From: Clostridium cibarium | Lineage (GTDB): Bacteria > Bacillota > Clostridia > Clostridiales > Clostridiaceae | Length of the DNA: 64,000 nucleotides | Direction of reading: 5' to 3' | NCBI RefSeq assembly: GCF_014836335.1 | Contig: NZ_JACSRA010000014.1 | Coordinates: forward strand, 1 to 64,000 | Shown: positions 8,228-17,736 of the stretch, piece by piece | Numbering within the stretch: position 1 is the stretch's first letter | How the letters are laid out: each line of letters begins with the position of its first letter | The notes under the pieces: model-generated | Told to the model about the DNA's origin: nothing | Seen by the model: only the letters and a program-made list of their open reading frames with translations | The model's database searches: none | Made by a program: the position numbers and the translations under genes

Positions 8228-8884
8228 ATGACAACGGTTATTATAGCTGAAGATCAGAAGCTCTTGAGAGAAAGTTTTAAGAAAGTAATTGAAAGTAATA
8301 GTGACATAAAAGTTTTAGCTTGCGCCACTAATGGCTTAGAAGCATATGACTTGTGTAAAAAATATAAACCTAATGTAGTTTTAATGGATTTGATTATGCC
8401 TGTTTGTAATGGTTCAAAAGCTACAAAGTTAATAAAAACTGATTTTCCACATATTAAAGTACTAATACTAAGTGCATCTAATGATAAAAAAGATGTCACT
8501 GATGCGATACGCAATGGTGCCGATGGTTATATTCTTAAAAGTATAAGCACTGAAGAACTTATACTTTCTATAAAGAGCACTTCATTAGGTCTTGGTGTAA
8601 TTACTAAAGATATTTTAAATCCAATGGTACTCAATATACATAACGAAAACAAAAAATCATTAAAAAGAAATGTTAGCGTTGCTGGTATAAATATATCTCT
8701 AACAGAAAGAGAACTGCATATTGTTTCTATGATTGTCGATGGAAAAGATAACAAGGAAATTGGAGCATCACTATTCATTGCAGAAGGCACTGTTAAAAAC
8801 ATTATTACCGAAATTATTTCTAAACTTCAATTAAAAGATCGTACCCAACTGGCAGTATACGCTGTAAGAAACGAATTAGTTTAA
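8228..8884 (+). CDS. NarL/LuxR family response regulator
   Basis: 218 residues from the ATG at 8228, which has a GGGGTGGG ribosome binding site directly upstream; an in-frame ATG at 8204 lies before that site and is unlikely to be used. The receiver domain (1-120) has acidic residues in IAEDQ, phospho-acceptor D54 (VLMDLIMP) and Lys in ILKSIS. The C-terminal LuxR helix-turn-helix begins LTERELHIVSMIVDGKDNKEI and ends EGTVKNIITEIISKL. It is the only plus-strand gene inside the chemotaxis cluster, and no histidine kinase lies beside it. Phosphorylation by the cluster's CheA is possible but unproven. It shares its 5-prime intergenic region with cheY and its terminator with cheB. Confidence 0.93.
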   Translation: MTTVIIAEDQKLLRESFKKVIESNSDIKVLACATNGLEAYDLCKKYKPNVVLMDLIMPVCNGSKATKLIKTDFPHIKVLILSASNDKKDVTDAIRNGADGYILKSISTEELILSIKSTSLGLGVITKDILNPMVLNIHNENKKSLKRNVSVAGINISLTERELHIVSMIVDGKDNKEIGASLFIAEGTVKNIITEIISKLQLKDRTQLAVYAVRNELV

Positions 8885-8888
8885 ACAA

Positions 8889-8912
8889 AAAAGACTTCCT
8901 AGAAGTCTTTTT
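8889..8912. terminator. Bidirectional terminator between response regulator and cheB
   Basis: AAGACTTC (8891-8898), a three-base loop and GAAGTCTT (8902-8909) with A runs on one side and T runs on the other. It therefore works in both directions and reaches the cheB stop codon. Confidence 0.8.
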
Positions 8913-9934
8913 TATTTAATGAAATTTAACAATACATTAGGTATATTTGCTAGTGATGCCTGTTTTTCAACAGCCCCTATCTCAAATGCCACTTTTGGCA
9001 TACCATATACTACAGAGGTTTCTTCATCTTGCCCAATAGTTCTTGCGCCTGCTTTTCTCATAGACAGAAGTCCCTTTGCACCATCTCGCCCCATACCAGT
9101 AAGTATAATACCTATAGAACTTTTAGCTGCTATCTTTGCTACAGATTCAAATAATACATCTACAGAAGGACAATGTCCGCTAACTTTATCTCCTATACTA
9201 GTTTCTACAATATATTTACTATCTACTTTTTTAACTTTCATATGTTTATCTCCTGGCGCTATTAGCACAGTTCCTTGTTCAATAACATCTCCAGTTTCTG
9301 CTTCTTTAACCTTAAATTCAGTCTGCACATTAAGTCTCTCAGCAAACATCTTTGAAAAAGCTGGAGGTATATGCTGAACTATAACTATGCCAGGCACTGA
9401 TTTGGGTAAAACTTTTAATATACTATAGATTGCTTCTGTTCCCCCTGTGGACGCCCCAACTGCAATTATCTTATTGCTAATATCACTTAAGCTATTATTT
9501 TTTTCTTCTATCTTAAACTTTTCATGCATATAATTTGTAGATAAATTAATATTTGTTGCACCCTTAATCTTTAAAGTTAATTCCTTAATAAAGTTTTCAA
9601 AATTATTTGCAGTCATAGTATCAGGTTTAGTTAAGAAATCTACTGCACCTGCATCCATTGCCTCAAACGCCATATCGCTTAGTGAACTAATAACTATCAC
9701 TGGAATTTTATATTGCGGAAGTAGTCTTTTTATAAATTCAACACCATTTAACTTAGGCATTAATACATCACAAATCATAACATCAGGGCTTAATTCAAGA
9801 ATTTTATCTCTAGCATCATATGGATCTTTTGCTTTTCCAACTACCTCTATATTAGCATCTTTAGATATTCCCTTTGAAATTGCCTCTCGAAATAACACAC
9901 TATCATCAACTACCAACACTCTAATTCTTCCCAT
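8912..9934 (-). CDS. cheB: CheB protein-glutamate methylesterase/deamidase
   Basis: 340 residues. The receiver domain (1-120) has the phospho-acceptor D56 in MICDVLMPKLNG. A linker follows, then the methylesterase domain (about 155-340) with the catalytic triad S162 (AVGASTGGT), H188 (VQHIPP) and D284 (GMGRDGA). It removes methyl groups added by CheR to chemoreceptors, giving adaptation. It starts 4 bp after cheR, so the two are co-translated. No cheC or cheD is present in this cluster. Confidence 0.96.
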   Translation of the reverse strand: MGRIRVLVVDDSVLFREAISKGISKDANIEVVGKAKDPYDARDKILELSPDVMICDVLMPKLNGVEFIKRLLPQYKIPVIVISSLSDMAFEAMDAGAVDFLTKPDTMTANNFENFIKELTLKIKGATNINLSTNYMHEKFKIEEKNNSLSDISNKIIAVGASTGGTEAIYSILKVLPKSVPGIVIVQHIPPAFSKMFAERLNVQTEFKVKEAETGDVIEQGTVLIAPGDKHMKVKKVDSKYIVETSIGDKVSGHCPSVDVLFESVAKIAAKSSIGIILTGMGRDGAKGLLSMRKAGARTIGQDEETSVVYGMPKVAFEIGAVEKQASLANIPNVLLNFIK

Positions 9935-9938
9935 AGAT

Positions 9939-10754
9939 TTATTCCTTTCTATATACAGAAGGCATTATATACTTAAATCCTCCTAATCCACCATTTAAGG
10001 ACTCCGAATGTCCAATAAAAAGATACCCACCGTATTCCATATTATCATAAAACTTACAAATCAATTTATCTTTAGTATCATTATCAAAATAGATCATTAC
10101 ATTTCTGCAAAAAATCACATGAAATTTCTTCTTAAAAGGAAATATGCTATCCATTAAATTAAATTTTCTATATACAATTTCATCTTTTATCTTATCTATA
10201 AAAACAAAATTATCTTCATCATATTTTTTTAAATACTCTTTTTTCCACCTATCAGGTAAAGGTGAGACTTGCTCTTTGCTATATATCCCACTTATAGCCA
10301 TACTTAGGACATTTTCTGATATATCAGTAGCTAATAATTTTTTATCCCAACATAATTTTTCTCTTTGACAGAATTCATCTAATATCATAGCTATTGTATA
10401 AGCTTCCTCCCCCGATGCACAACCAGCGCACCATATTCTCAAATCTCTGTCCTTAATTGTATTAGCTAAGCTCGGCAAAACATTTTCTCTCATATAATGA
10501 AAATGATTATTTTCACGCATAAAATATGTGTGATTAGTTGTAATTTTATTAATTAATGTAATAGCAGCCTTTCCAGTTCTATCGCCAATTAAATACTGAT
10601 AATATTGAGAAAAACTTTCAAGATTATGTTCTGCCAATACAGTATGCAATCTTCCGATAAGCAGAATCTTTTTCTCCTCCTTTAAATTAATCCCATAGTT
10701 ATCCTTAATATATCTAGCTAACTGATTGAACTCTTTTTCTGTAATTGTAATCAT
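9939..10754 (-). CDS. cheR: CheR chemoreceptor glutamate methyltransferase
   Basis: 271 residues. The N-terminal helical domain (1-75) is followed by the SAM-dependent methyltransferase domain with LRIWCAGCASGEEAYTIAM, the SAM-binding motif, and IFCRNVMIYFD near the C-terminus. It uses S-adenosylmethionine to methylate receptor glutamates. It lies 14 bp after the upstream mcp and 4 bp before cheB. It has no C-terminal TPR extension, so it is the short CheR form. Confidence 0.96.
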   Translation of the reverse strand: MITITEKEFNQLARYIKDNYGINLKEEKKILLIGRLHTVLAEHNLESFSQYYQYLIGDRTGKAAITLINKITTNHTYFMRENNHFHYMRENVLPSLANTIKDRDLRIWCAGCASGEEAYTIAMILDEFCQREKLCWDKKLLATDISENVLSMAISGIYSKEQVSPLPDRWKKEYLKKYDEDNFVFIDKIKDEIVYRKFNLMDSIFPFKKKFHVIFCRNVMIYFDNDTKDKLICKFYDNMEYGGYLFIGHSESLNGGLGGFKYIMPSVYRKE

Positions 10755-10768
10755 AAAATCCCCTTATT

Positions 10769-12472
10769 TTAATACTTTCCAAATTCACTATCACTAAGTA
10801 TTATTCTTTTAGGATTTGATTCATTTTTATTTTTAATTAAATCCTCTTCTCTAGAAAAATCATTATTCTCTCTAAAATTAGATTCTACATAAAAATTTGA
10901 ATTACTATCTTTCTTTAAATAGAACATATTAACTTGATCTTTTAAAACTTCAGCTTGCCCTGCTAGCTCCTCACTTGAAGCTGCACCTTCTTCTGCAGTA
11001 GCAGAATTACTTTGTACAACTTGTGATATTTGTACAACTCCTTGAGATATTTGCGCTATTCCAGTAGCTTGTTCATCTGATGCTATTGCTATTTCATTAA
11101 TTATTCCTGCAACGTCTTCAACATCCATTACTATTTTACCTAGAGCATCTGCCGTTTGATTTGCTATATTAGTTCCATCTTCTATTTTGATAATAGATTC
11201 CTCTATTATCTCTGTAGTTTCTTTAGCTGCTTTTGCAGACCTTGCTGCTAAATTACGTACTTCCTCTGCTACAACAGTAAATCCTTTTCCATACTTTCCT
11301 GCTCTTGCAGCTTCTACAGCTGCATTTAACGCAAGTATATTAGTTTGGAATGCAATTTCATCAATCACCTTAATAATTTTAGAAATATTATTAGAAGAAA
11401 CATTAATTTCATCCATTGCATTAAGCATTAATTTCATCTCACTATTTCTTTTTACAGCATTGGTTTTTGTGCTATCTGCTATATCATTAGCCTTTCTCGC
11501 ATTTTCGGCATTCATTTTTATTTGTGCAGATATTTCTTCAATAGAAGCTGTTAATTCTTCAACAGCACTTGCTTGTTCCGTAGCTCCTTGTGATAGGGCT
11601 ACAGTTGAATCTGCAATTTGTTTAGATCCTATTGTAACTTGTTCTGCTGCAAAACTGATATTCCCCATAACTTCATTTAACTTGTAAGACATTTTCTTCA
11701 TAGATTTTGAAAGAACACCTATTTCATCATTAGAGTCATCTGTAATATCTACATTTAAATTACCATTACTTATTTCACCTGTTACCCCTACAAGCTTTGA
11801 TATAGGTTTACTTATACTTCTAGAAATAAGAATTCCTAAAACTAAGGCTACTACTATTGCAAAGATAATTACAATAACCATAGTTGTGATAGCAGTATGT
11901 ACTACTGAGGAATATTCAGCAGCTTTATCTGTTCCTTTCGATATATTTAATTCAAACAAACTATCAATTGAGTCATTTATTTCTGATGATATATCCTGTG
12001 TTGAAGCTTGAATCAATAATGCATAACTCTCATTTTCCTTCCCAGAAAGAGTCATATTAATAATATTGTCTTGAATAGAATTATATTTATTAATGGATTT
12101 TTTAAGATTCGATACCTTCTCCTTCGCGTCTTCTGTCTGAATTGCTTTTTCAAATTTCTCTAAACTTTGTTCCATATCACTGCTATAACTCTTTATTTTA
12201 GTTATATATTCATTTCTATTGTTACTATCCTTTTCTATTATAATCTTGTACAAATTTATTTTAATTCTTTGATATGCAATAGAGACATTTGCGATATCTG
12301 CATTGCTTGCCCCATAATTTACATATAAATCAGTATAATTTTTATCTGTCTCATTTATTTTCACAATCCCAACAAATCCTACAATACCACATATTAATGC
12401 TAAAGCTATAAATCCAGCTATTAATTTTGTTCCAATCTTTATATCTTTAAAAAACTTTATCATAATCCTCAT
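10769..12472 (-). CDS. Methyl-accepting chemotaxis protein, 4HB sensor type, second of the cluster
   Basis: 567 residues: transmembrane helix at about 13-37, four-helix-bundle periplasm-facing domain, second helix near [25 protein letters not shown] ([20 protein letters not shown]) and the signalling hairpin with [23 protein letters not shown]. It carries about 50 extra polar residues after the coiled coil (rich in Asn, Glu and Arg) that the receptor at 5425-6993 lacks. It lies 15 bp downstream of cheA and 14 bp before cheR. ATG codons at 12472 and 12463 are both possible starts; the former has GGAGG three bases away. Confidence 0.94.
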   Translation of the reverse strand: MRIMIKFFKDIKIGTKLIAGFIALALICGIVGFVGIVKINETDKNYTDLYVNYGASNADIANVSIAYQRIKINLYKIIIEKDSNNRNEYITKIKSYSSDMEQSLEKFEKAIQTEDAKEKVSNLKKSINKYNSIQDNIINMTLSGKENESYALLIQASTQDISSEINDSIDSLFELNISKGTDKAAEYSSVVHTAITTMVIVIIFAIVVALVLGILISRSISKPISKLVGVTGEISNGNLNVDITDDSNDEIGVLSKSMKKMSYKLNEVMGNISFAAEQVTIGSKQIADSTVALSQGATEQASAVEELTASIEEISAQIKMNAENARKANDIADSTKTNAVKRNSEMKLMLNAMDEINVSSNNISKIIKVIDEIAFQTNILALNAAVEAARAGKYGKGFTVVAEEVRNLAARSAKAAKETTEIIEESIIKIEDGTNIANQTADALGKIVMDVEDVAGIINEIAIASDEQATGIAQISQGVVQISQVVQSNSATAEEGAASSEELAGQAEVLKDQVNMFYLKKDSNSNFYVESNFRENNDFSREEDLIKNKNESNPKRIILSDSEFGKY

Positions 12473-12487
12473 AATCCTCCGTATATC

Positions 12488-14518
12488 TTAATATATTAGA
12501 TTTATTAATCCTGTAATATCTATAATTAAACTTATATTTCCATCTCCTAAAAGCGTACACCCTGATAAATCTTTTATATTCCTAATATTTTTAATATAAC
12601 TTGGCAATGCTTTAACTACCACTTGTTGTTGTCCTAATAATTCATCTACCCAAATACAAAAGCCCTTATTATCTTGTTCCACCATTATAAGCACACCTTC
12701 TGAGACCTTGCTTATATTTGTCTCCACAGAAAAATGTTCATTTAATCTAACTATTGGATAACATTTCCCTCTTACCATAATCATTTCATTATTATCTGGA
12801 TCATTAATAATATCACTATCCTTAGGCCTAAAGAATTCCTTTATCGAACTAGTTGGAAGAGTATATCTTGCCTTCCCCACCTTAACATTCATTCCATCTA
12901 TAATTGCCAAAGTTAATGGTATTTTAATTAAAATACTTGTCCCTACACCTTCAGTACTATCAACCCTAACTGAACCACCAATCTTTTCAATATTTTTTGC
13001 CACAACATCCATACCAACGCCCCTGCCACTATATTCAGTTACAGCCTCTTTTGTTGAAAACCCTGGCAAAAATATAAGATTAAATATTTCTTCCCTTGTC
13101 ATTTCATTTTCATCTTTAATAAGCAATCCATTTTCCCTTGCCTTTTTTAATATTTTCTCCTCACTCATACCCTTACCATCATCTTTTACTATGATAAGTA
13201 CATCGCTGCCTGAATTTTTAGCTTGAAGCGTTACACTTCCTACTTTGTCTTTCCCTTTACTTACTCTTTCTTCAGTGGTCTCTATTCCGTGGTCAATTGA
13301 ATTACGAACAATATGCATTAATGGATCAGATATATGTTCAATTATATTTTTATCAACTTCTGTTTCTTCTCCTATAATTGTTAACTTAACTTCCTTATCC
13401 ATCTTTTTACTCATATCTCTTACAATTCTATTGAGCTTCTGAAATGTTGCAGAAAGAGGCACCATCCTTATGGACATAACAGTATCCTGAACCTCAGCTA
13501 TAATCTTACGAAGCTGCCTAGCTGACTTTTGAAAATTGCCTAATTCAAGTCCTATTAAATCTGGGTTCTGTGTAACCATAGATTCCGACATAACTAGTTC
13601 ACCAATTAGATCCATAAGTTTATTTGCCTTATCTAGACTCAAGCTTATAAACCCTTGATGGCTGGCTCCCTTTTCTTTTTTCTTTGTTTTATTCGCATTT
13701 TTCTCTTCATCTTTGTCTACTTGTTCTTTTGTAGTTATATCTTCTACAAATCTTTCCTCATTTAGTTTCTTAATCTTTAACTTATTTATAAAAAATGTTT
13801 CACTTATTATCGCTTTAACTGACTCCATATCTAAGTCTGAAGAAAAGGTAATATTAAAACCATCATTCCTGATTTGTCCATTAACCTTTTCATCATCTTC
13901 ACTATCAAGTACATCTTTTGGTTTAGTGCTTACTACCTCACCAATTTGCGATACCTTGTGTATAATTTCAAAACATCTTATATTTTCCATTCCACAACCT
14001 TCATCAAAGTGAACAGTAGCTTCATATCCTTCACTGAAACATGTTTTTTTAACTTTACTGCTTTCTTCAATTTGAATTTGTTGTTTTTCTACTACCTCAT
14101 CGCTTTCATGAACTTCTTTTATCTCTTTTAAAAATCCTTCTATATTACTGATCTTACTTGTACCGTCACCATCCGGAGTATTTCCTTCTTGTATTTTTAC
14201 TATTTCATTTCGGATAAAATCAATAGCTTCCAATACAATATCACCCAATGTGTTACAGTCAATTTCCCCTGGTTTTTCCTCTCTAAGATAATAAAACAAA
14301 TCTTCTACAGCATGAGATAATTCTGCGATATTATCAAACATCATCATTGCTGATGCCCCTTTAACTGTATGCATAATCCTAAATATTTCATTTATACAAT
14401 CTGAAAAACCATTCCCCTTTTCCCCACTAATCACCAATTGCTCTAATTCTTCTATAAGTTGGGTAGTCTCAAATATATAAACATCTAACAAAGATTCATT
14501 CGAGGTGTTTTCCGACAT
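12488..14518 (-). CDS. cheA: CheA chemotaxis histidine kinase
   Basis: 676 residues with the full CheA order. P1 phosphotransfer domain with H50 (FRIMHTVKGASAMM), a CheY/CheB-binding-like P2 region at about 155-250, a Lys-rich linker, P3 dimerisation helices from about 290, P4 ATPase with the N box HIVRNSIDHGIE and glycine boxes DDGKGM and GRGVGMDVV, and a P5 CheW-like domain to the end. It autophosphorylates on H50 and passes phosphate to CheY and CheB. It is the first gene of the cheA-mcp-cheR-cheB run, with a good GGGAGG site. It may also phosphorylate the response regulator at 8228. Confidence 0.96.
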   Translation of the reverse strand: MSENTSNESLLDVYIFETTQLIEELEQLVISGEKGNGFSDCINEIFRIMHTVKGASAMMMFDNIAELSHAVEDLFYYLREEKPGEIDCNTLGDIVLEAIDFIRNEIVKIQEGNTPDGDGTSKISNIEGFLKEIKEVHESDEVVEKQQIQIEESSKVKKTCFSEGYEATVHFDEGCGMENIRCFEIIHKVSQIGEVVSTKPKDVLDSEDDEKVNGQIRNDGFNITFSSDLDMESVKAIISETFFINKLKIKKLNEERFVEDITTKEQVDKDEEKNANKTKKKEKGASHQGFISLSLDKANKLMDLIGELVMSESMVTQNPDLIGLELGNFQKSARQLRKIIAEVQDTVMSIRMVPLSATFQKLNRIVRDMSKKMDKEVKLTIIGEETEVDKNIIEHISDPLMHIVRNSIDHGIETTEERVSKGKDKVGSVTLQAKNSGSDVLIIVKDDGKGMSEEKILKKARENGLLIKDENEMTREEIFNLIFLPGFSTKEAVTEYSGRGVGMDVVAKNIEKIGGSVRVDSTEGVGTSILIKIPLTLAIIDGMNVKVGKARYTLPTSSIKEFFRPKDSDIINDPDNNEMIMVRGKCYPIVRLNEHFSVETNISKVSEGVLIMVEQDNKGFCIWVDELLGQQQVVVKALPSYIKNIRNIKDLSGCTLLGDGNISLIIDITGLINLIY

Positions 14519-14600
14519 TTAAAATTCCTCCCTAACAACTACTATAAAGACATAAATTAATCTATATTTTTATATTAAATACTTTTCTAACATCTTATAA

Positions 14601-14665
14601 GTACCGCTAGTCATTTCTTTAATGCTAAAAGCACCACTAATGTTATCACTGAATGCAAATTGCAC
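14601..14665 (-). promoter_or_regulatory. Upstream region of cheA sharing blocks with the cheY upstream region
   Basis: GTACCGCTAGTCAT (14601-14614) and GAATGCAAATTGCAC (14651-14665) repeat blocks at 8048-8061 and 8068-8082. The first block lies at nearly the same distance (about 85-100 bp) from each start codon. On the minus strand TAAC, 15 bp and AGTGATAA form a weak sigma-D-like promoter with the TGCAA palindrome inside its spacer. Confidence 0.45.
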
Positions 14666-14686
14666 GTTATTATAATAATCATAAAA

Positions 14687-14726
14687 AAACAGCAAAGTAT
14701 ATTTATGATTACATACTTTACTGTTT
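14687..14726 (-). terminator. Terminator of the FlxA-like gene
   Basis: AAACAG and AAAGTAT pair with ATACTTT and CTGTTT, with one mismatch between them. The minus-strand copy ends in seven T. Confidence 0.8.
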
Positions 14727-14744
14727 TACATTTAAAACTATTCT

Positions 14745-15431
14745 TTATATACGGGTATTTATTACCTTTCTATTCCCTTTTTGACTTATATCCTTTTCCT
14801 TTGAAGTTTCTTCTTTCTTAACATCAACTTTAATATCGGTGTCTTCTCTTTCTCCTATAGTATTACTATTTCCTTCGCCACCTTTTTCTTCAGATTTTAT
14901 TTTACTGTTCTTTGAATATTCTTCTACTGCCTTTTTAGCACTTATAAGGCTCTTTTGAATATTTTTCATTTTTTCCTCTATCATTTGGTCTATTCTTCTT
15001 ACCCTGGAAGAATTAATTCCATCTTCATGTATTGCTTTCTTTCTATACCCGTTAAGCTTTTGAACATGCTTACCATCGCTAGATGCAGAAATGAGACTAT
15101 AGTTTACAGCTACATTTCCATCCCTCTCTTTTTCTTCAGCAGAATCATCTTTCTCAATTTGTTCTGTCATCTTTTTAAGAATTTCTTTACTACCCTCTTT
15201 AACTTTTTCAACGCTTTCTTTATCTATTTCAACATTTACCTTATCAATTTGTTTCTTAACTTCGTCTATCTTCTTTTTTTTCTCAGAATCATTTGAACCT
15301 TTATCTTTTTCTATAAGCTGAATTTGCTTTTGCAAACTTTCTTTTTGTTTCATCAGCAAATTTGCTCTATTATCCTTAGTATAACCGGTATTCATCACTA
15401 TTGGCCTATTTATGCCAATACTTATACTCAT
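14745..15431 (-). CDS. FlxA-like coiled-coil protein
   Basis: 228 residues from the ATG at 15431, which has GGGGGGAG before it; an earlier in-frame ATG overlaps that site. The sequence is very Lys/Glu rich. A predicted coiled coil at about 25-100 has the FlxA-like pattern (KESLQKQIQLIEKDK, then repeated K-Q-I-D heptads), a short middle section (NVAVNYSLISASSDG) resembles segments in other clostridial flagellar-associated proteins, and a disordered charged tail follows. There are no transmembrane segments or signal peptide. Its promoter at 15482-15508 matches the flagellar sigma-D consensus, so a role in motility or chemotaxis is likely. The biochemical function is unknown. Confidence 0.7.
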   Translation of the reverse strand: MSISIGINRPIVMNTGYTKDNRANLLMKQKESLQKQIQLIEKDKGSNDSEKKKKIDEVKKQIDKVNVEIDKESVEKVKEGSKEILKKMTEQIEKDDSAEEKERDGNVAVNYSLISASSDGKHVQKLNGYRKKAIHEDGINSSRVRRIDQMIEEKMKNIQKSLISAKKAVEEYSKNSKIKSEEKGGEGNSNTIGEREDTDIKVDVKKEETSKEKDISQKGNRKVINTRI

Positions 15432-15481
15432 ACTAACTCCCCCCATGTTCCTTTATAAATAAAATACTATATTTGTAATAA

Positions 15482-15508
15482 TTATCGTATTTTACTTATA
15501 TTTCTTTA
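15482..15508 (-). promoter_or_regulatory. Sigma-D (flagellar) type promoter of the FlxA-like gene
   Basis: On the minus strand TAAA (15505-15508) and CGATAA (15482-15487) are separated by 17 bp, that is TAAA-N15-TACGATAA, against the consensus TAAA-N15-GCCGATAA. The start codon is about 50 bp downstream. Confidence 0.7.
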
Positions 15509-15559
15509 TATTTAATAAAGATATTTTTTTGTAATAAATATACATAATACATATAATAA

Positions 15560-15600
15560 TAGGCATTTGAAATGGATCTTTTCTCCTTTTCAAACGCCTA
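15560..15600 (-). terminator. Terminator of the PadR-HAAS-DUF4097 operon
   Basis: Thirteen-base arms TAGGCATTTGAAA (15560-15572) and TTTCAAACGCCTA (15588-15600) pair with one mismatch. The downstream tract is AT-rich rather than pure T. Confidence 0.6.
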
Positions 15601-15615
15601 CTTAAAACCTCTAAT

Positions 15616-16551
15616 CTATTTTTTAATATCTATATCTCCTGAAGATGTATTTACATCTAAATTTTTATAAGGTCCGTTACCAATTTGTCCAGTTGCTTCA
15701 TTTTCCTTTTTGTTTTTATAATTCAAATCAAAATCTGATGTTATATCTCCGGAAATACATTTCCCACTAAATTTAAAACTTAATTCACTTGGAATAAATA
15801 TATTAATATCTCCAGAATGAGCACTAACATTGGAATATTCACTAATATCTTTGTATTGAATTTTTATATCTCCTGACCTAGATTCTATTTCTCCTGACCC
15901 TGAAACAGAATTTATATTAATATCTCCCGAAGAACTGCTAATATCATAGGTTTTGCTTGTTATAGATTCTACATCTACATTACCTGAACTAACTTTTATC
16001 TTAACATCATTAGCATTTATACCAGTCTCCATACCTATATCACCAGAATGAGCTGAGAAACTAACTTTGTTTAAGCTTGTTTCTAGGCTTGATTTAACAT
16101 CTCCAGATGAAGATTCAACATTTAAATCCTTATTATAACTTTTAGGAATATATATTTCTATTTCCTCACTATAGATTCCAAAATGGAAAATACTAGATGC
16201 GTTTAATGATTTTTTTCTTATAATGACTTCGTCCCCTGTTTTATCAACAATAAATTTCTCATTATCATCTAGTTTGCTTTTTGCCCTCTGTACCACTTTC
16301 ATTTTAGGCTCATCAGTAGTTTTCAATACTACATCACTACTAGAAAAGTTTATATTCACTTTGTTTAAATTAGTTAAATCTATGCTTTCTTCCTTTTGGA
16401 TTGTAGTCTCTGAGTTAAAAGAAAATACAAATGGCTTAATCATATTTTTCATTCCCTTACCACTAACTATTCCATATACAAGAAATCCAGTTAATGAAAT
16501 AGCTACAATTGCCCATATGGCAATTAGAGTTTTTATCAATTTCTTATTCAC
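15616..16551 (-). CDS. DUF4097 beta-repeat membrane-anchored protein
   Basis: 311 residues with a GTG start. One N-terminal membrane helix (about 5-28) is followed by an outward-facing beta-helix-like domain made of short repeats. The motif S-G-D/N-I/V recurs about eight times at roughly 20-residue spacing (SSGDV, HSGDI, SSGNV, SSGDI, RSGDI, HSGDI, ISGDI and the final SSGDIDIK). This is the DUF4097 family, found beside PadR and HAAS proteins and related to envelope-stress proteins such as LiaG/LiaX-type sensors. It is the last gene of the three-gene operon, starting 4 bp after the HAAS gene. Its role at the envelope is inferred. Confidence 0.85.
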   Translation of the reverse strand: MNKKLIKTLIAIWAIVAISLTGFLVYGIVSGKGMKNMIKPFVFSFNSETTIQKEESIDLTNLNKVNINFSSSDVVLKTTDEPKMKVVQRAKSKLDDNEKFIVDKTGDEVIIRKKSLNASSIFHFGIYSEEIEIYIPKSYNKDLNVESSSGDVKSSLETSLNKVSFSAHSGDIGMETGINANDVKIKVSSGNVDVESITSKTYDISSSSGDININSVSGSGEIESRSGDIKIQYKDISEYSNVSAHSGDINIFIPSELSFKFSGKCISGDITSDFDLNYKNKKENEATGQIGNGPYKNLDVNTSSGDIDIKK

Positions 16552-16555
16552 ATTA

Positions 16556-17212
16556 TCACTTCCTTAACTGAAAAGATAAAATAATAACTTTTTCAATAGC
16601 TACTCCGATTATAAATATAACCCAAGAAAATGACCATATTTTAAAAGCATAACTAGATAAAAAATATACTGCAAAAATAACAAGCCACACTATAGATTTT
16701 ATTGATTTTATCACTTCTTTTTCTTTACTATTTGCTGATTTCCATTCTTTAAATTCTTCCACAATAGTATCATCAGCTTTTAAATATTTAGGTTTAGATA
16801 CTGAATTATATATTATAAGACAAGTAGCTACTGCATCCATTGTAAGCATTACACAAACCGATACTTCTTCATTAATTCTAAGGACCTCAGTGAACATTAT
16901 TAAAATAACCACACTCATAATATACAAACCTATTGCAATAGTTAAAACGAGCGCATTCTTCTTGCTACTTTTTTTCATATCTTCATAATTAAGCACATCT
17001 TTTTCCTTTAGACTCTTTATAAGTTCATCTATATCTCCTATGCTTGAAATAGCAATATTAAAAGCTTCCTCTTCATTTTTTCCTGAAGATATTAAATCAT
17101 TATATTTATCCATAAGATTTGCTAGTAATTCTTCTTTAAGCTCTCTTGCTCTATAAGTCTCTGGCGCATTTTCAAATAATTCATCTAACTTTTCACGAAA
17201 TTTTTCACACAT
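16556..17212 (-). CDS. HAAS domain (DUF1700-like) membrane protein
   Basis: 218 residues. The first 70 form the HAAS signature: REKLDELFENAPE, then ELKEELLANLMDKYNDLISSGKNEEEAFNIAISSIGDIDEL. Four hydrophobic segments follow (about 85-110, 117-140, 168-187 and 190-212). HAAS proteins sit in the membrane beside PadR regulators and are thought to transmit envelope signals. The start lies 2 bp after padR, whose last codons supply the ribosome binding site, so translation is coupled. Confidence 0.85.
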   Translation of the reverse strand: MCEKFREKLDELFENAPETYRARELKEELLANLMDKYNDLISSGKNEEEAFNIAISSIGDIDELIKSLKEKDVLNYEDMKKSSKKNALVLTIAIGLYIMSVVILIMFTEVLRINEEVSVCVMLTMDAVATCLIIYNSVSKPKYLKADDTIVEEFKEWKSANSKEKEVIKSIKSIVWLVIFAVYFLSSYAFKIWSFSWVIFIIGVAIEKVIILSFQLRK

Positions 17213-17214
17213 AA

Positions 17215-17547
17215 TTATTCTCCTCCATTAATTAACTTGTCAATTAACTGCTTTACATTTTCCCAATCCAGTTTATTTTGTTCTAATGCTGCTCTTCCAA
17301 GAGGCGTAATAGCATAATATCGTCTTCTGGCTCCTGTAGATTGATCTCCCCAGTAGGAAGTTATTAAATTTCCTTGCTCTAATCTTCTAAATGCAGAATA
17401 TAAAGTTGCTTCCTTAAGTTCATATTGATTATCTGTCTTTTGTTGTATAGATTTATTTATCTCATAACCGTAACTATCCTTCTCTTCTAAGTGAGATAAA
17501 ATTATAGTTTCTGTATGTCCTCTTATAATATCTGAAGTTATTGACAT
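17215..17547 (-). CDS. PadR family transcriptional regulator
   Basis: 110 residues, the compact PadR-s1 form. The winged helix contains ETIILSHLEEKDSYGYEINKSI, LYSAFRRLEQGNLI and RRRYYAITPLGRAAL, and the C-terminal dimerisation helix is short. It heads the operon padR-HAAS-DUF4097, probably represses it, and would be released by envelope stress or antibiotics as in related systems. The promoter is at 17607-17635. Confidence 0.93.
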   Translation of the reverse strand: MSITSDIIRGHTETIILSHLEEKDSYGYEINKSIQQKTDNQYELKEATLYSAFRRLEQGNLITSYWGDQSTGARRRYYAITPLGRAALEQNKLDWENVKQLIDKLINGGE

Positions 17548-17606
17548 AAACCCACTCCTTTTTAAAATTATGACCTACAATTAAATTCATTTCTTCTTTA
17601 ATATAT

Positions 17607-17635
17607 AGTATATTCAAACATACCTCGCCTGTCAA
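17607..17635 (-). promoter_or_regulatory. Sigma-A promoter of the padR operon
   Basis: Minus strand: TTGACA (17630-17635), exactly 17 bp, TATACT (17607-17612). The flanking ATGTATATTGCATAT-like sequence at 17635-17650 could hold a PadR site. Confidence 0.75.
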
Positions 17636-17736
17636 TGTATATTGCATATAAAAGTATATTTTTTTACGAATTACCTTATATATAATTATATAAAATAGAA
17701 AGACACTGCATTAAGCCGTGTCTAATAAAATTATAT

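Noticed and set aside
8919..9377. Plus-strand open frame opposite cheB
   Set aside because: Shadow of cheB; the methylesterase triad is read on the minus strand.
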